Positions 63,905-64,000 of a stretch of DNA of 64,000 nt are shown here, in pieces (the first letter of the stretch is position 1; each line of letters opens with the position of its first letter). The DNA lies in contig DDUU01000038.1 of NCBI GenBank assembly GCA_002344965.1, positions 1 through 64,000 of the forward strand. The letters run 5' to 3'. A model generated the notes under the pieces. The model did not search any database, was not told where the DNA came from, and saw nothing but the letters and a program-made list of their open reading frames with translations. The translations under genes were made by a program, and so were the position numbers. The stretch is from Candidatus Tepidiaquacellales bacterium UBA2330. Lineage in GTDB: Bacteria; Bacteroidota; Ignavibacteria; Tepidaquicellales; Tepidaquicellaceae.

Positions 63905-64000
63905 TTACCCGATTTGAACATTAGAGATCTTTCCTCTCAGATTCTCATTTGAAGGATTTATTTCCAGAGACATTTTCCAGTATTTTAGAGCTTTAGCATT
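63905..64000 (-). CDS. C-terminal end of a TPR protein (partial, 5' end outside window)
   Basis: The minus strand is open from the window edge to a TAA at 63905-63907. The 31 residues read A-L-K-Y-W-K-M-S-L-E-I-N-P-S-N-E-N-L-R, the consensus of a tetratricopeptide repeat, followed by a short tail G-K-I-S-N-V-Q-I-G. The body of the gene lies beyond base 64000. It probably co-transcribes with trxB, 37 bases ahead. Confidence 0.75.
   Translation of the reverse strand, partial: NAKALKYWKMSLEINPSNENLRGKISNVQIG

Noticed and set aside
1..64000. CRISPR array, tRNA or rRNA genes, insertion sequences, prophage
   Set aside because: No regularly spaced direct repeats, no tRNA-like cloverleaf with a GGTTCGA-type arm in the gaps, and no transposase, integrase or phage structural gene was recognised.

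Overview
The window is an AT-rich chromosomal segment of a Gram-negative bacterium of the Bacteroidota/FCB group, most likely an Ignavibacteria-like lineage. Four observations support this. Ten encoded proteins end in the same ~80-residue type IX secretion (T9SS) sorting domain, with the N-Y-P-N-P-F-N motif typical of that lineage. The mraZ promoter fits the Bacteroidota TTTG/TAnnTTTG consensus. Gene starts mostly lack strong Shine-Dalgarno sites. A gldA/gldF/gldG-type ABC cluster is present. MurE carries a DNPR motif, which predicts meso-diaminopimelate peptidoglycan.

Layout. (1) 1-5821: three tandem T9SS surface proteins; the first is cut by the window edge and the third probably starts at CTG. 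(2) 5842-10104: rpoC, directly behind those surface genes rather than behind rpoB, followed by a strong terminator. (3) 10422-27556: a long, tightly packed division and cell-wall (dcw) cluster in the order mraZ, rsmH, ftsL, ftsI, murE, murF, mraY, murD, ftsW, murG, a small unrecognised membrane protein gene, murC, ftsQ, ftsA, ftsZ. It has a promoter with three MraZ-type boxes in front, a hairpin terminator between ftsA and ftsZ, and a terminator after ftsZ. (4) 27681-37297, minus strand: a block of surface genes. These are an M6-like metallopeptidase, two Ycf48/BNR-type propellers, an SBBP-type propeller, and two paralogous beta-helix proteins that lack both signal peptide and sorting domain. 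(5) 37608-41524: a SAM-I riboswitch with terminator and antiterminator controlling cobalamin-dependent methionine synthase (metH). (6) 41922-49451: a TonB-dependent receptor, an unrecognised helical protein, a large BNR-repeat T9SS protein and an outer-membrane barrel protein. (7) 49460-56602: rfbB, the gldA-gldF-gldG-DUF4340 group, then plsY-gpsA for phospholipid synthesis. (8) 56727-64000, minus strand: a fatty acid desaturase, two paralogous T9SS proteins with a Cys/Gln thioester (TQxA-type) adhesin domain, homogentisate 1,2-dioxygenase, thioredoxin reductase, and the C-terminal end of a TPR protein.

How the parts fit. Much of the window builds and decorates the cell envelope: the dcw cluster makes and divides the wall, plsY/gpsA and the desaturase set membrane lipids, and T9SS substrates form the cell surface. 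The most unusual items are the pair of thioester-adhesin-like proteins exported by T9SS, the leaderless beta-helix pair, the extra membrane protein inside the dcw cluster, and the mosaic appearance of the surface-protein genes. No tRNA, rRNA, CRISPR array, insertion sequence or prophage was recognised. All assignments come from reading the sequence; no database search was run.
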